Below are positions 10,401 to 20,890 of a stretch of DNA of 64,000 nucleotides, in pieces (within the stretch, counting starts at the first letter, position 1; each line of letters starts with the position of its first letter). This DNA comes from Lumbricus rubellus. Taxonomy: Eukaryota; Annelida; Clitellata; Crassiclitellata; Lumbricidae. A program made the position numbers and the translations under genes. Location of the stretch: the NCBI GenBank assembly GCA_945859605.1, contig OX243820.1, positions 28,281,396-28,345,395 of the forward strand. The letters run 5' to 3'. The notes below the pieces were generated by a model. It ran no database searches and had not been told where the DNA came from. It was given only the letters and a program-made list of their open reading frames with translations.

Positions 10401-12766
10401 GAGGCAACAGAAGGGGTAAGAATAGCGGGGAAAATACTGAATAATCTGAGGTACGCCGATGATACGACATTATTGGCGGGTAAGAGGGACGACCTAGTCG
10501 AGTTAATAAGAAGAGTCAGGAAGGAAAGCGAAAAGGCGGGACTATACTTCAATGTAAAGAAAACAAAGGTTATGGCAACTGCAACATACAAAAACTTTGA
10601 GGTGGATGGAGAAACGATAGAGGTAGTATCGAGCTTCACATTCCTGGGATCTATGATAGAGAAGGAGGGAAGAAGTGATATGGAAATAAGGAGGAGGGTA
10701 ACAATGGGGAAAACGGCAATGAACGGTCTGGAAAAGATTTGGAAGGACAAATACGTGAGCAGGGAAACAAAGAAAAGACTGGTAAGAGCACTGATCTTCC
10801 CAGTCGTCCTATATGGATGCGAGACATGGACAAAGACACGGGATATGGAAAAGAAAATCAACGCGTGTGAGATGTGGATTTGGAGAAAGATGCTAAGGAT
10901 TTCATGGACGGAGAAGAGAACTAACGAATCGGTGCGCGAGGAGCTCGGAATAGAGAGGGAGGAGACACTGCAGCAAACAGCAACTTGGAGGAAATTGAGC
11001 TACTTCGGCCATGTGATGAGATCTAACGGTTTGGAAAAGGAGCTGATGACGGCATGCGGTGAGGGACGGAGAAGATGCGGAAGACCAAGGAAGAAATGGT
11101 TGGATGAAGTACAGGAAAAGTCTGGCATGAGACTGGAGGAACTAAGAGAGGCGACTAGGGAGAGGATCAACTGGAGAAGATGCACCAGGGCTTTCGCCAG
11201 AGCTCCAGTAGCTGACGGCACCAGGTGACCAGGTGATGTCGATGAATAATCTTATAATGTAGATTACCAGCGAAAAAGCTGGTTTCTCTTATACAGCTTT
11301 GCATGTTGTTGAGAAATGTTTGCCACTTGAATTGACTCTACCATGTCACCTACCTTAGTGTAAATTAATAATGTCTTTTGAAATGGCGCTATATAAATTT
11401 GCAATTGCAAGTGTTCTGATTAAATATCTGTATTCTAGGAGGATTTGATGATAACTCTCCGCTGGACTGTGTTGAGAAGTATGATCCAACCAACAATACG
11501 TGGACGATGGTGGCTAACATGTCGTGTCCGAGGGGTGGCGTTGGGGTTGCTGCTCTAGGGGGCAAACTGTATGCAGTGGGAGGCCATGACGGAGCCAACT
11601 ACCTCAGCTCAGTGGAGGAGTATGACCCAGAAACTGACAGGTGCTTTTTCAGTTTCATCGCTTTATTTACCTGTACTAATGATTTCATCTTGGTATACAT
11701 GTATAATTATGTATGGATGTATGGGCACTTGTTATAATAGTACCTCTTCAAGATTACTACTCAGAGGCACTCCCAGATACAGTGCGGACACTGAATCACG
11801 ACACCAGCGTGCCCACAATAATGTTTTAGGGAGGTCATTAATGGCCTTACTGATCTTAAGCCTAGGTGCTAGGTCAGTTTCTGTGACTCTAGCTAAGTTA
11901 CCTGCTTAATAGTAATCGTTCTTATCCAGGGCTGCCAAGGGAGGGGGTGCCAAGGGGCCTGACGACTTTTAGAGGCCTGGGCTAAGTAGTCATGTATGCA
12001 AAGTTTATTATTTAAATGCATTTTTGAATATATTACTGCAGGGAATTAACTTTTTTAATCTTTAATCAGTTTAATCATCAAATTAAGCTGAATAAAATCT
12101 CTTTGTGTGTGTATAAATATAATATTATAGGTAGTACCTGCACCCTCTTAACGTTACGTGTGGGTATCCAGGGTGTAGGCCTAATCTTTAATTTGGCAAA
12201 TGACAAAGTTATTCATGAAGTACTGCTGGTATAAACTCATTGTTCCTGACATAAGGCGGCAAGATGGAGAGACTGATAGTGACACAAAGAGAAGACCAGC
12301 CACACTCCATCAGTCAACTGTCATCTAAACAATGTCTTTCATTGTCTGTTGCTTCTTAAATTTTGGGTATGGATTTGAACAGCAGAAACAACCCAAGGCA
12401 ATACATGAAGAATAATTGTTGACGTTGCGAACTACATGTCATTGTAACCTCCAAACTTCTAAAGCCAAGCGTGGGGCACCATCTTATTCACGAGCGCTGC
12501 GTCAAGTCAAAAGGGTTGTCCGTAAGAGTAGTCCGGGTCGAGTTACCATGGGATCAGAGGGTGGCAGTTACTAATTCATTGTGATGAATGTTGTTCTGAA
12601 TGGTGTCTTGATTCTGCCTTGCAGCTGGATTCAAGTTGCCAACATTGGGACATGTCGCGCTGGAGCTGGAGTGGCCGTCGTAGCCTGTCACTGCGACGAC
12701 CTCAAGGACATCACGAAACTGAGCATCACTGGACCAGGTGCCTGTCTATACCAGACTTTGAGCTGA
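3423..12766 (+). CDS. KLHL8: Kelch-like protein 8 (BTB-BACK-kelch), complete, 7 coding exons
   Basis: Coding exons are 3423-4461, 5616-5759, 6380-6491, 7902-8070, 8806-8965, 11439-11640 and 12625-12766. All introns are GT-AG and phases match, giving 655 residues; the vertebrate protein is about 620. BTB is about residues 86-190, BACK about 195-300, and six kelch repeats follow from 347. KLHL8 proteins are substrate adaptors for CUL3-RING ubiquitin ligases: BTB binds CUL3 and the kelch propeller binds substrate (rapsyn in nematode and vertebrate work). Orthology to KLHL8 rather than another KLHL rests on the VIFCVGGRG junction, the order of kelch blades and the CRAGAGVAV tail. The N-terminal 80 residues are Ser/Pro/Thr-rich and poorly conserved. 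An in-frame TAA at 3372 and an A at -3 support the start. Intron 5 holds a LINE. Confidence 0.94.
5478..5539. mobile_element. 62-bp perfect hairpin with TTAA ends (piggyBac-like MITE remnant)
   Basis: The 17-bp arms TTAACCCTTTAATGCCG (5478-5494) and its exact reverse complement (5523-5539) flank a 28-bp loop in KLHL8 intron 1. Both ends carry TTAA, the target site of piggyBac transposons, and CCCTTTAATGCC resembles piggyBac-type ends. It is too short to code. The arms could also be the only surviving ends of a larger element. Confidence 0.55.
5616..5759 (+). CDS. KLHL8: KLHL8 exon 2: first kelch blade
   Basis: The acceptor TTTCTTTCAG is before 5616 and the donor GTAATT at 5760. It encodes [12 protein letters not shown], the [11 protein letters not shown] strand and [10 protein letters not shown]. 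Confidence 0.93.
6380..6491 (+). CDS. KLHL8: KLHL8 exon 3: kelch blade 2
   Basis: The acceptor is GATGTGTAG and the donor GTAACT at 6492. It encodes [20 protein letters not shown] and ends within an Arg codon after SKL. Confidence 0.92.
6774..7025 (+). mobile_element. LINE 3' end (CR1/L2-like C-terminus plus tail)
   Basis: An open stretch reads [19 protein letters not shown] followed by [14 protein letters not shown], the usual last residues of CR1/L2/Jockey-type LINE ORF2. It then runs into GGCGCTATATAAATTTC and an AAATAAAT-type tail. It is 5'-truncated, in KLHL8 intron 3, sense orientation. This copy links the tail seen throughout the window to a LINE. Confidence 0.75.
7902..8070 (+). CDS. 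KLHL8: KLHL8 exon 4: kelch blade 3
   Basis: The acceptor is GTATTGCAG and the donor GTATGT at 8071. It encodes [20 protein letters not shown] and [14 protein letters not shown], ending VAYR. Confidence 0.93.
8225..8385 (+). mobile_element. SINE/LINE tail fragment
   Basis: It contains GGCCAGGAGTGCCTCTGAGTAG-type and GGCGCTATATAAATTTCGA sequence followed by TTGATTCATTGATTG, the same 3' tail as at 6985-7025. It is in KLHL8 intron 4. No coding remains. Confidence 0.6.
8500..8575 (+). mobile_element. Decayed SINE/LINE tail
   Basis: GCTGGGAGCGACTGTTGAG, then GGGGTGCTATGTAATATAT, is a diverged version of the common tail. It is in KLHL8 intron 4. Confidence 0.45.
8806..8965 (+). CDS. KLHL8: KLHL8 exon 5: kelch blade 4
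   Basis: The acceptor is CTACTTGTAG. It encodes [20 protein letters not shown] and [17 protein letters not shown]. The donor GTTCGT at 8966 is the first base pair of a 21-bp minisatellite. Confidence 0.92.
8967..9155. repeat. 21-bp minisatellite, 9 copies, abutting a splice donor
   Basis: The unit TTCGTTTATCGTTTAACTGA plus C repeats 9 times; the last copies carry A-to-G and C-to-T changes. The first unit starts at the second base of the intron, so the exon 5 donor is built partly from the repeat. Confidence 0.9.
9531..9546 (+). repeat. 16-bp poly-C tract
   Basis: A run of 16 C lies just upstream of the LINE ORF in KLHL8 intron 5. Its length may be a sequencing approximation. Confidence 0.8.
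9648..11245 (+). mobile_element. Non-LTR retrotransposon: intact reverse transcriptase ORF, 5'-truncated
   Basis: A 526-codon ORF (9648-11228) reads the RT fingers and palm in order: [18 protein letters not shown] (about 36-53), [41 protein letters not shown] (catalytic Asp, about 168-180), [15 protein letters not shown], and [10 protein letters not shown] with YADD at 269-272. The C-terminus has [26 protein letters not shown] and [11 protein letters not shown], as in RTE-like endonuclease-reverse transcriptases. The N-terminal endonuclease is missing, so this copy is 5'-truncated and cannot move alone. No stop or frameshift is seen in the RT, so it is young or selected. It lies in sense orientation in KLHL8 intron 5. 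A second 3' end of the same element is at 15450-15498. Confidence 0.92.
11360..11403 (+). mobile_element. SINE/LINE tail fragment
   Basis: TTTTGAAATGGCGCTATATA followed by AATTTGCAATTGCAA sits 36 bp upstream of KLHL8 exon 6. It is the common tail, unrelated to the RTE-like LINE just before it. Confidence 0.5.
11439..11640 (+). CDS. KLHL8: KLHL8 exon 6: kelch blades 5 and 6
   Basis: The acceptor is TGTATTCTAG and the donor GTGCTT at 11641. It encodes [37 protein letters not shown] and the VEEYDPETD strand. Confidence 0.93.
11745..11905 (-). mobile_element. SINE/LINE tail fragment, antisense
   Basis: CTCTTCAAGATTACTACTCA and GAGGCACTCCCAGATAC are the reverse complement of the common GGGAGYGCCTCTGAGTAG tail. 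It lies in KLHL8 intron 6. Confidence 0.5.
12625..12766 (+). CDS. KLHL8: KLHL8 exon 7: end of kelch propeller and stop
   Basis: The acceptor is TGCCTTGCAG. It encodes [20 protein letters not shown] and a short C-terminal tail to TGA at 12764-12766. The tail after CHC is lineage-specific. Confidence 0.9.
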
Positions 12767-15449
12767 AATGAATGCTGTTGGCCTTAGTTTAACCCTATGA
12801 TGACGAGAGGGTTTTGTTTAACTGTGCTTTTTAGTACATGCTTGAACGTTGTTGTTGAGGTGTTGATTGCGCTTTTAGACTTATATAGCACTAGTTTTAC
12901 AGCCGGATGAATCGATTCATCAGTTTTTTTTATACCACTGGTTTAAAAAAGTGATAAATACTAATGGTGTGTATTGGTCAGTGTTTATTAGTGCTGATCG
13001 TATTTTAGGTTGGCTTGCTTTGCTGCTTTTTATTTGGATTCTTCCTCCCCTTGTAAAGCAAGATGTTTTTGTCAGCCAATGTTTTCAGCTGTTTGGTCAT
13101 GAGTGCAAACCATAGCTTTTTCTGTTAGCCAGTTGCGGATTTTACAAATTTTTTAGATTGCAAAGCATCTAATTTTAGGCAGGAATGGTTTCCTTATTGA
13201 GGTTCTTGTTGGAGGATCTCTCTCTGTCACTGCTCAAGCTATGGGCTCAAATAGGCTGAACTCTGTGGTATGCATCTTTTGTTTCTGACTGGTTTTAAGT
13301 CACCATCGCACAATGCAAGGCGAACTGTTACTTTTTTGGTGAATAATAATGTTCTTTTGTTTCGTCACTTCAGTCTTTAGTCTTCATCTGCATTTTCTAC
13401 GAATCTCATTTACCGACACATGAACGATTTCTGCTTTAAATCTTGCTGTACCTGATGCATGTTGTCAGCAAAGCTAGTCTTTTGCACTTGGTGCCGTCGC
13501 TCGTTACAGTTGCGTTCGTCTTCTTTCTTTCAGCGGGACGTTTGTAGCGACGTCCAAAAGTCACTCTTTCTCATCCGTCTGCTGAAGTATCGTTTCTTCG
13601 TCTGCTGACCAGGCAGAGACGACTCTCCTCATAAATCCTCATCATCACCTTCTTCACACCTCGTCTAAAGACTTCATTGACTTCTGAAATCTTTGCTATG
13701 ATGAACTGCTGTTCTGCTAAGTAACATGCAGCTGACTTGCATACAGGGTCACTCTGTTTCTGTAAAAATATAAATACGTAGGGATGTTATGTTCATAGGT
13801 GTGTATGTGATTGGGCATGCAAATGTGTATATTGTGTACATAAAGAAATAAGTGTATATACACTTGTGCATATGTATACGTAATGTGGGTGATTATGTAT
13901 GTATGAATATAATATATGTGTGTGTGTATATATATATATGCAAAAGATTATATAAATTTTTATATATTTATATACATGAACCATCTTATGCATATGTGTC
14001 AAGTAGGTGTATATATATGTATTGTATATTATATATATTGTATGTATGTATACAAAAGTTTATATAAATATTTATATACATGAGGCCATCAATGGAGAAA
14101 CCAAGTATTAAGAGTATTAAGTGACTCTTTTAAGTTGAGTCAAAATAGTTGTTTTTTTCAAGTCAGATGAATTTGTCAAATGGTCTTGAATTGGTTTCCT
14201 CAGTAGATATCTATAATTCTAAGAACCAGCTAAATTGGTCATCTTGAAAAATCAAATAAATTCATTGAACTTGAAAATGGACTTTGTTGACTCCTCTGAT
14301 AAAGTCCTGCATTATGATGATGAATGTTATATGTCATCATCGATATATAAATTTCCAGATACACTTGAGGTCTTCCATGGCATACGGAGTTAAAGCATAC
14401 TAGTGATGTGACTAGCATAGTTTGATATTTTCTATGTAAAGCTTCCTTTGCCATGACAGATCAACCTTGTGCATATGTAATATTGTGTATGTATATATTA
14501 TTAAACAATTTCAACATTTGTCTTCTGATGTCTTTGTAATTATGAGTTGTTTTACTTGGTTTAATGCACCTCATCTCTGATGCATTAGGGTTTTGTGTGT
14601 TTGAACATTTTCAATGGAAGCCGTTGTTAGTTGACGTGTAAGACCTAGCTAGTTATGTGTTCAACTTGATTAATGATATATTGGTCAGAGAGTATTAAGA
14701 TTAAGGAAGTTGATTTATGTTTGCAGTGATTGGTTTTAGTTTTTTCTTCTTCTAAATTTGTGGCATTTTATATAAATTTGAACTACTGTAACTGTTTCAC
14801 CATCATTAGTGTTTATTATTTTTTTGTAGTGTTGAGCAACTTAATATTTTGGTTGTATTTATTTTAAATTATGCCGGCATATCTGTTGGATGTTACTCTG
14901 ACTTACTGTTAAGAAACGACAGAAAATGAAGCCCTGCTTATTTGAATGGCAAAAAATGTACTTGTAACATGTAATGTATTTTCTAACAATGTGTTTGTGT
15001 GTTTGTCGGTGTGCTTTTCAGTCTACCTTTGTCTAACTGTCTGCCTCTCTCTGTCACTGCATTTTTAATATTAACATGCGACAGAGTTTCTCAAGATGTA
15101 ATTCTTTGTACCGGTGTCTGGCTAGCTGTACGTGTTTTTGTGTCTATGTCTCTGTGTTAGTCCATGAGTGTTTCTGTCATGGTCGATGTCCACCTATCAT
15201 TCACTGCATGTGCCTGTGTGTTTATGCCTGTGTGTGTCTTTGTATGGTTGTGTCCCAATGGAAATATGCAACTGAAATAAATAGATTTTGTGTTGTAATG
15301 GTTGACAAGTGTTGATATTTATGATGCTTGTTTTTTTCTGTTTAGCACTTGCATTTGTTTACTTGTTGTTAAAATAGTGGTTTGTTTCATTTTACTGCAC
15401 TTTAATTGCATTTAAAATAAATAATAAATTATGTAGTTTTTGGCTGATT
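12767..15449 (+). other. KLHL8 3' flank / probable 3' UTR, no coding signal
   Basis: AT-rich sequence follows the KLHL8 stop. It is likely to include a long 3' UTR, and several AATAAA-like signals occur, for example near 15277 and 15417. I could not choose the true polyadenylation site. A microsatellite is listed separately. No conserved ORF was found. Confidence 0.45.
13795..14085. repeat. TATA/TGTA-rich microsatellite tract
   Basis: A mixture of TGTATA, TATATA and TGTATG units dominates this stretch. Apparent ORFs here are rich in Tyr, Ile, Cys and His because of the repeat and are not genes. Confidence 0.75.
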
Positions 15450-15498
15450 CACCTCACCTGGTGCCGTCAGCTTCTGCAGCTCTGGCGATATCCCTGAT
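15450..15498 (-). mobile_element. 3' end fragment of the RTE-like LINE, opposite orientation
   Basis: CACCTGGTGCCGTCAGCTTC and the following GCAGCTCTGGCGATA are the reverse complement, with a few changes, of the last ORF codons and 3' UTR of the LINE at 11185-11235. This is a separate insertion truncated to about 50 bp. Confidence 0.7.
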
Positions 15499-15499
15499 G

Positions 15500-17233
15500 T
15501 ATCCCTGATTAAACAATTTATAATAATTATCTGAAAATAATTTGTTTTTAAATTTGTGTGATTGAGGAACATTGTAAAATGTTTTCCGATTTTTCTAATT
15601 TCTAATGTATTTGCTAATTTGGCTGATTATTTTAGCTTTCAGCTAATGTTTAGTTTGGATTTTTCGACTGTATTGTGTTTTGTCATTTCCTAAAGTGCTT
15701 CTGTAAGTCTGAAGTGCTCTGTAATGTTGCACTAATGACAGACTTTATTTAAGTTGAGCTTACTTTTTCTGGGTTTTTAGTCTCTAATAATTATTCTCTA
15801 TCGGTGCAGTTCGCATGGTATTAGTTGCCAACAAATGAACTGTGATTTGCTTTAGTTCTTACTATTTTCTATAATTTGCGGTGCAAACACGCAACTATAT
15901 CTGTGCATGAATCTCTTAAAAAGTTGTATTACCTTGCTTTGCTTTTGGTTAACTTGCTATTGTTTTACTTAACCTTTGATTAGTTGAGGTGTTTGTGTGA
16001 ACTCGTCCCCCCCCCACTTCAGTGCCTCATCCTACATGAAACATGTGCAGTATTCCAATATCGGTCATGGATTCAATTCTTCGTCTAACAGATCTTATGA
16101 AAATTTAGCCAACGTGTTTGTTATGTCCTGTTTTAGCCAACACATCTTGTAGATTTAAATTTAATTTCAGCAACAAGTCCCATGCATGAATGTTATATAT
16201 CTCCGGTGTGTGCTACTGTAACTATGGCTTTAACAGCAATTTTTGTTAATTTCTGAGCAGATTGTTAACAGCATGGCTTAGTTGCATTGTATTTGGTGAG
16301 TTCATAGGCCTGTTTATAACTGCACATACATACGAAACACTGTTGGACATTGCTTTGTGTTAACTAAGATTTTTTGGCTTTGTGATAATTTGATTAAAGC
16401 ATTTGCATAACTGAACTTGCGTATATTTGTATGTCAGATTTTATTCTCAACCCTGTCACGCTAAGCTCAATCATCACAAAGGTGTGGCATTTCAGACAAG
16501 GAGTGTTCACACTGTTCAGTCTCTTAAACACAGCTCATGATTGTGGCATTAATTTAAAAGATTTGTGGGCACCCCTTCAAGAAATCTACTCGGATTCTCT
16601 CCCAGCACTACCACGGCTGAAGCGTAGTACTAGGAGCGGAAAACAACCCGCAACTGGCAGAACTACTGGTGAACTGATTTTTGTGTGAAGAAATTTAAGT
16701 AAGCTGTTTGTCCAGAATGCTCCCCATGTCTTGTGTGGCAAGACCTCAGCAACGAAACACCGGTCAATGCCCGACAGCCGTCTTTCACAGCCCAGCCAGA
16801 TAAATTTAGTCTTAAGAAGTGTTACGAAGAAGGCTGTTAGATGCCAGCTACAAACAGAAAGGGCATCCATAGCTTGACACCTCATCAGCATAAAGAAATA
16901 TTTTAGTAGTTCTTTTTCCAACAAAATGTGATGACTTTTTTAGTCTTTCTTCCAAAACTTTCTAGAAACCCGGGGGCCGGGGCAACTCCGGTTGTTTTAA
17001 TTTGTTTAGTCATTTGCTTCTTTTTCTCTCTCGCCTTCCTGCTCCTGCTGCATTGCATTGATTGAAAGCTTCTTGAAACCCAGTGGGGGGGGGGGACACT
17101 GCCACGTCCTATGCAAATCTCTGAATGGACATGGTTGGATTGGCCCCTCCTGGATCCGCCCGGCAAATAGCTGATGCAGAAGCCCGCGGCACGTCAGTAA
17201 GGCCCCAATGTATGACGATCGAAGGCATATATA
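15500..17233. other. Stretch with no recognised gene
   Basis: AT-rich sequence has short uninformative ORFs. A CAAACAGAAAGGGCATCCAT phrase at about 16852 recurs at about 18730, suggesting a shared repeat. C- and G-homopolymers occur near 16006 and 17084. Confidence 0.4.
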
Positions 17234-18024
17234 CAGGGTGGTCCAAAATAAACTGCACAATGATAAATTGATAGTACTATATTCAGACCAATTCAAATAT
17301 AACCGTGAAAATTCACCAAAAACACAGCAATTATTTTTACTGTAACATTATATGGATGGATTTCATTACATAAAATGCTCAATTTGTCCTCCTTGCTGCT
17401 CAACCACGCATTGAAGCCGACGACGCCATTGATCAATTGCACGGTCATAGAAACGCTGTGACAGCTTGGTCCACTCTGTGACGATTGTTTCTTTCAGCTG
17501 ATCCACTGTGGTGAAACTTCTACGACGGTATACCATCTGTTGAAGCGCGCCCCAAACAGCGTAGTCGACTGGATTCATGTCCGGGCTGTTTGGGGCCACA
17601 TGTCAGGCTCAATGAAAGAAATGTTCTCACGTCGCAGATACTCCATAGTGTTCTTGGCGGTGTGTGATGGAGCGCCGTCCTGCTGTAGGGTTCAAGTGTG
17701 GTGTTGGCATGTTGCACGGATGTCATGTAAAAGACCATCACCAAGAACGTGCTGACAATAATATTGACTGTTCACCTTCGCACCTGGCTCAATGACGACA
17801 ATGCGTGATTTTCCCATTTTTGATATGGCGACCGAAACCATGGCGTTACGGCTGAAGTGCTGGCACTCACGGATAAGTCTCGTTGATGAAACATCACGTT
17901 TAGAGTTAGGGTTAGGGTTAGGGTCAGAGAAAATATATAAATAAGAAAAATGGCATTAAACATTGAATTGCTATACATTATATCAAGAAAACTGTCACTG
18001 TGCAGTTTATTTTGGACCACCCTG
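17234..18024 (-). mobile_element. Tc1/mariner-like transposon, internally deleted copy 1
   Basis: Terminal inverted repeats CAGGGTGGTCCAAAATAAAC (right end read on minus) and its complement bound 791 bp flanked by TA on both sides, the Tc1/mariner target site. On the minus strand the C-terminal transposase is readable: VSVAISKMGKSRIVVIEPGA, QQDGAPSHTAKNTMEYL, then after a 1-base frame change APNSPDMNPVDYAVWGALQQ and WRRRLQCVVEQQGG. These contain the second catalytic Asp region and the PNSPDxNPxD block. The N-terminal DNA-binding part is missing, replaced by a short TTAGGG-like tract. The element is non-functional. Confidence 0.85.
17901..17924 (+). repeat. Short TTAGGG tract inside the Tc1-like element
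   Basis: Three consecutive GGGTTA units, with degenerate units before and after, sit where the N-terminal transposase coding region is deleted. Confidence 0.75.
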
Positions 18025-18690
18025 TACAGTTATGTAAGGTAGTGGTGTGGCGAGCAGGTACTCAGGCAGACCTAGAGAAGCCAAAGATAACAAGATTTGT
18101 GCCTTCTATCAAGGACAGGTTTGTTTGAATGGCGAAAGGAATTGGAATGTCGCTGGAGAAGTGTATGATGATCGACCAAGTCAAAAAGGGTCTAAAGTAG
18201 GCCTATAGATCTGCCTTGCATCCATGGGGCGATAAAAGTCAGACAAGTAATCTTATAAACGTAGGAGACTCAGTGTCTCCGTAGAATGATTATTTCAAAA
18301 TCCTGTTTGATGAGAAAGGAGCAAACTATTAACAACATAATTATCCAAATGAGCAATCTCCTGATTTGCAATAATGTTTTCAAGAATCTTAGACAGAAAG
18401 TGACAACTTTTTTGTTTTGGAGTAGGCCTACGCTGACGATCGAAGGCTGTAGCTATAGGCCCCTATATTATTACATTGTACATGTACGTAGGCCCTTATA
18501 ATTATGTGGAATGACCTCCATCCCACTATCTGTAGTAATAAGATCAGTAAGTAATCCGTTTATTGCCAAAGCATCAAACACATAGGCTACAAAATAACAG
18601 CAATCAGCCTACATTTCTTGAGTACTTTACAGATAGGCCTAGCCTACTCGACCATTTAATTGCGGCATTGCCCCTCTTTCTTACTTCCAC

Positions 18691-18782
18691 CACAGAATAA
18701 AGAAAGCGTCTTTAAGCGACTCAAATAACACAAACAGAAAGGGCATCCATTATGGAATGGACTACGCTTTCTTTATTCTGTG
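18691..18782. repeat. 19-bp perfect inverted repeat, 54-bp loop
   Basis: CACAGAATAAAGAAAGCGT (18691-18709) has its exact reverse complement at 18764-18782. It may be a MITE or hairpin. No RNA family was recognised. Confidence 0.6.
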
Positions 18783-18835
18783 CTTCCACCAATTTGATTT
18801 AATGGTGACTTAATGGTTCCTTTCACTCGCTCTGC

Positions 18836-18905
18836 AACAATGCAGAGGCGTTCGTTCTCTGTGGTTGATCCAACAATCTGGAATGGACTACGCTTGACTA
18901 TATTA
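18836..18905 (+). mobile_element. LINE 3' coding fragment
   Basis: QRRSFSVVDPTIWNGLRL is the CR1/L2-like C-terminal phrase also seen at 6806 and 36370. It is truncated at both ends. Confidence 0.6.
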
Positions 18906-18963
18906 GGCCTATAAATTATGCGGCACATCCCATGCTGTTCTCAATTTCACAAACAGTATATTA

Positions 18964-20890
18964 TAGGGTGACCATACGTCCCGGTTTTCCGGGACATGTC
19001 CCGGTTTTTTGTGGTGCGTCCCGGTGTCCCGACGACTTTGGCAAAAAGACGAAATTGTCCCGGTTTTTTACAAGAGGGAAAATAAACTGTCAACTTGAAT
19101 GAGAAATGTCTGTTTATTGTCAATGACTGAACAATTTATGGTTTGTAACACAAAAATAAGTCGTAACAAAAGTGATCAGTTGTCAATATAGCCTACAGTA
19201 TACACCGTGAGGCATAAAAAAGAAAACCCCTAGAAAAATCGTTATTATTTTAACAGTTTTCAAACAATGTCAATGAAATTCAGGAAAATTATAGCTAAGC
19301 AGCAAGCAATGTGACAAAATTAAAGTGTTTACAATTTACTGCACGCCTTAAACTTCTACGCATGCGCGAAGTCTCTCGCGCCTTTCACGCACCGCCGAGT
19401 CAATAATTCGCTGATCAAAATCGTTTCAAGCTTGCATTATTCTCTTACAAAGATCTTCAACATCAAGGACCTTTGTTTTGTACACCATCTCCTGCATGCA
19501 TCCTCATATTTTATGATTAATCTACGGGATTCATATCTGGGCTGTTAGGGGGGCCATAGTGTAGGAATTACGAATTCAGGAGTTTCATTCGTCAGAAGTG
19601 CAACCGTTTCTCGAACTATGTGCGCTGGAAAGCATCTTGCAGGAAAATGTAAAATTAAGAGAGCTCACGAATTTCAGGTAGGCCTTCCATGAATAAAACG
19701 TCTTATGTAGCCTATGCCTAGTATTGGCCGCTGAGTTTTACCCCCGGTTCAACAAAGTAAACTGACGTGCGCCCCCAGAGAAGAAACACCGACCGACACC
19801 ATCAGAGATTTGCTAAACGTCGGACGTGTGCGTAAAAGGCGGTCGGCTGCAATATCTCTCTTTCCAGTTCCAACTGCTACATTTTGAGTATTGCTACGAG
19901 AAACAACTGTGAATAATTTTTCCTCTGTGAACCAGATGAAATGCACTAGGCAGGCTGGGTAGCGACGAAACAAAAGGCGACTGCAAGCTTAGAACGATCT
20001 TGACCACCGAATTATTGACACGGCGGTGCGGGAATGGCGCAAGCGACTTCGCGCATGCGTATAAGCTAAAGGCGTGTAGTAAATTGTAAAAACTTTATTT
20101 GTTTTACATTGCTTGCTACTTAGCTATAATTTCCCTGAATTTCATTGACATTGTTTGAAAATTGTTAAAATAATAACGGTTTTTCTAGGGGTTTCCTTTT
20201 TTATGCCTCACGGTGAATATAAAGGTTGTAGGTCTATACTGTAGTGTAGACACTGTACATAAATAATAGTCTACTGCTTCAACTGTATACCCGCTGATGC
20301 AGCTATATTATGGATAGGGCCTACTGCTCCGGTCTGCTAACCCATTTCTGAGATACGGGGCGAATTTATTCTGTAACAGATCTGCTGGGGGAGAATCCAT
20401 TTCGAAATAGAGGGGGGATGAAGACTTTTAGGGATCAAGACTGTCACGCAACACCGGCCCACTCTAACTGTCTATTCCACATTTTAAAGCATGGCTAAAT
20501 AAGACAACTCCTGATATTTGGAAGCAATCCTTACTCCTAAGCTAGTTTTGCATTATGGTGCAATAAGTATCTTGTGTCGCTTGCCATCGACACAATGGAC
20601 CAAACTAGCACAAAGCTTGCACTTGTTTCGTCGGCTACTTCAGCCCATTGGCAAGACGTAATATGAAACTTGTGCCTATTGAGCATTCTTTATTCATTTT
20701 CGTCTTATCGATTGGGTCATTTGGATTTCGTCATTTTTCTGATTTTCCTCTTTTATTAGTACCGTACGGTAAACGATATTGGGCTATAGGCCCTCGTATA
20801 GGCCCTAGCCCTGTAAGGAATTAGTCTACAATTGTCAGTATTCCAAAAAGTGTCCCGGTTTTTGGTGGCGAAAAAATGGTCAGCCTACTT
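18964..20890. mobile_element. Possible outer DNA transposon with CCCGG-rich ends
   Basis: The left end TAGGGTGACCATACGTCCCG and right end (reverse complement TAGGCTGACCATTTTTTCG) share TAGGSTGACCAT, and both are followed inward by CCGGGAC/GTCCCGG repeats. Such ends occur in animal hAT-type elements. The interior contains a Tc1/mariner-like element. The assignment is inference: the similarity is confined to about 12 bp plus the CCCGG motifs. Confidence 0.4.
19203..20215 (-). mobile_element. Tc1/mariner-like transposon with about 190-bp terminal inverted repeats, decayed
   Basis: Left arm 19203-19390 and right arm 20030-20215 are long imperfect inverted repeats starting CACCGTGAGGCATAAAAAA. 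Between them, on minus, a transposase reads FIWFTEEKLFTVVSR, SKSLMVSVGVSSLG and later LWPPNSPDMNPVD, interrupted by stops and frame changes. The order matches the DDE region of the same broad family as the element at 17234. The long arms distinguish it from that element. Confidence 0.75.

Noticed and set aside
10262..10861. A 199-codon minus-strand ORF opposite the LINE RT
   Set aside because: It is the antisense shadow of a conserved reverse transcriptase and has no recognisable motif.
13793..14067. Small Tyr/Ile/Cys-rich ORFs on both strands
   Set aside because: They are translations of a TGTATA microsatellite.
16431..16924. Overlapping plus and minus ORFs as a gene
   Set aside because: No conserved motif, no splice context, and composition like the surrounding non-coding DNA.
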